From Ferroplasmaceae archaeon UBA567 (lineage in GTDB: Archaea > Thermoplasmatota > Thermoplasmata > Thermoplasmatales > Thermoplasmataceae), in contig DAUP01000143.1 in the NCBI GenBank assembly GCA_002505185.1, positions 11,207 through 17,311 of the forward strand: a stretch of DNA of 6,105 nt, given 5' to 3'. The notes beneath the pieces are model-generated. The model was not told the DNA's origin and made no database searches. It saw nothing but the letters and a program-made list of their open reading frames with translations. A program made the translations under genes and the position numbers. Shown here one piece after another: positions 5,157-6,105 of this stretch (position 1 is its first letter; the number at the start of each line of letters is the position of its first letter).

Positions 5157-6105
5157 ATGATAACATCAAACTTCTTTGTTGATTTCAGGCTTATTGAAAA
5201 CGGTGGCCGTATAGATAAAATGGTAAATTCACTTGATTCTGACGACCGCAGATCTGTAAGAGAAGCATTCGACTACCTGAACGGCCTTGTGAGAAAATAT
5301 GCTGATAATGAGGGATACAACATCACCATGGGCAAAAAGGCATTCGCCATTGCCATGTGGATGCTTCGCTACATAAATGAACCGGGAATGACATCCAGAT
5401 TTGTCATTACCCAGCGAGATGTTTTTGAGAAGGAACTTTACAGGATTTCCAGTGAAGATAATGAAAATATTATATTTTATTGTGACGGTGCAGGAATAGA
5501 AGCCAGTGTGGATGGCGATGCATTTCACATACCATTTGATTTCTTCATAAAAAACAATAAAAAACTGTCAGGGTACAAATACAGGCTTGTATATCAGAAA
5601 ATCAGAAAAGGTACCATTGACGTCAGCAAAGATCAGTTCATACATCTTTTGCGGGAAGATTTCGTTGTAAAACTTATGGATGTATACAATGTAATTAGTC
5701 CGGGAGATTCACAGAATGTATTCAGGAAATTTCTTGGAGACCTGGATAAAATAAAAAAAGATTTTCTTGAAATAAAGGCTAAAAATACTATATCACTGGG
5801 AGATGTCGATTTCACAATGTTTCCACCATGCATAAAAACATATATTACGCAGATGCGGGATGGTGAAAATCTTGCCCATCTGGCACGTTTCACTCTTGTA
5901 AGCTTCCTGCACAATGCAGGAATGACCAATGAAGACATGATAAATCTATTCAAATCAGTTCCGGATTTCAAGGAAGATCTTACAACATATCAGGTTAACC
6001 ATATCACCGGAATTATATCTGGCACGGAATATTCTCCACCCAAGTGCGCCACACTTAAATCCAACCATCTTTGTTTTATGGGAGATGACACATTATGCAT
6101 CAAAA
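5157..6105 (+). CDS. priL: DNA primase large subunit PriL (3' end outside window)
   Basis: PriL is the regulatory iron-sulfur subunit of the archaeal/eukaryotic primase. It partners PriS to make RNA or DNA primers at replication forks. The open frame runs from ATG 5157 to the window edge, giving 316 codons without a stop. Residues 1 to about 210 are the helical N-terminal domain. The C-terminal Fe-S domain starts near FPPCIK (C225) and continues through NLAHLARFTLVSFL, the YQVNHITG segment and YSPPKC (C297), LCF (C306) and LCI (C314). These four cysteines, with the archaeal spacing of two close pairs after PPKC, are the expected [4Fe-4S] ligands. The window ends where the family's IKHPL-x-YY-type tail should follow, so only a short piece is missing. 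The start lies one base past the dipeptidase stop, with no clear Shine-Dalgarno, which suggests translational coupling or re-initiation. Confidence 0.93.
   Translation, partial: MITSNFFVDFRLIENGGRIDKMVNSLDSDDRRSVREAFDYLNGLVRKYADNEGYNITMGKKAFAIAMWMLRYINEPGMTSRFVITQRDVFEKELYRISSEDNENIIFYCDGAGIEASVDGDAFHIPFDFFIKNNKKLSGYKYRLVYQKIRKGTIDVSKDQFIHLLREDFVVKLMDVYNVISPGDSQNVFRKFLGDLDKIKKDFLEIKAKNTISLGDVDFTMFPPCIKTYITQMRDGENLAHLARFTLVSFLHNAGMTNEDMINLFKSVPDFKEDLTTYQVNHITGIISGTEYSPPKCATLKSNHLCFMGDDTLCIK

Noticed and set aside
5229..5971. Two minus-strand open frames (99 and 112 codons) in the last kilobase
   Set aside because: The plus strand carries an unbroken PriL frame with the Fe-S cysteines here, so the minus frames are shadows.
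1..6105. CRISPR repeats, tRNA/rRNA genes, insertion sequences or defence genes
   Set aside because: No regularly spaced repeats, cloverleaf-like sequences, transposase frames or terminal repeats were seen, and coding sequence fills nearly the whole window.

Overview
The window is a compact, AT-rich stretch of archaeal chromosome, most likely from a Thermoplasmatales-type organism (Thermoplasma/Ferroplasma/Cuniculiplasma kin). Three things point there. It carries archaeal information-processing genes: an RNase P protein of the Rpp21/Rnp4 family and the iron-sulfur large primase subunit PriL. It carries a HAD phosphatase that closely resembles, from memory, the Thermoplasma acidophilum phosphoglycolate phosphatase TA0175. 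Its start codons lack Shine-Dalgarno sequences and instead have TATA-like boxes about 25 nt upstream, as expected for leaderless archaeal transcripts. The exact genus cannot be fixed from the sequence alone.

Layout. Positions 1-1518 (+) hold the C-terminal part of an MMPL/RND-family membrane transporter whose N-terminal part lies upstream. A 74-residue protein of unknown function follows (1544-1768, +) and overlaps by 4 bp the convergent gene for RNase P component 4 (1765-2061, -). A 40-bp divergent promoter region separates that gene from the HAD phosphoglycolate phosphatase (2102-2773, +), which abuts the convergent dihydroorotase gene pyrC (2774-4003, -) with no gap between the two stop codons. 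A 78-bp divergent promoter region (4004-4081) then drives pyrC leftwards and, rightwards, an apparent two-gene operon: an M24-family Xaa-Pro dipeptidase (4082-5155) followed after one base by priL (5157 to the window end). priL is cut just after its fourth iron-sulfur cysteine.

The genes do not form one pathway. They are housekeeping functions: membrane export, tRNA 5' maturation, phosphoglycolate salvage, pyrimidine synthesis, peptide turnover and replication priming. They are packed with alternating strands, so regulation probably rests on the two short divergent promoters and on convergent 3' overlaps. No mobile element, CRISPR array, tRNA/rRNA gene or defence system was seen, and no intergenic stretch exceeds 80 bp. 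I found no evidence for a wholly new system. The items most worth a second look are a perfect 7-bp inverted repeat framing a TATA-like box at 1501-1533, face-to-face overlapping promoters at 2062-2101, a cluster of N-glycosylation sequons in the transporter's outer domain, an apparent local shortening in the dihydroorotase, and the uncharacterised 74-residue protein.
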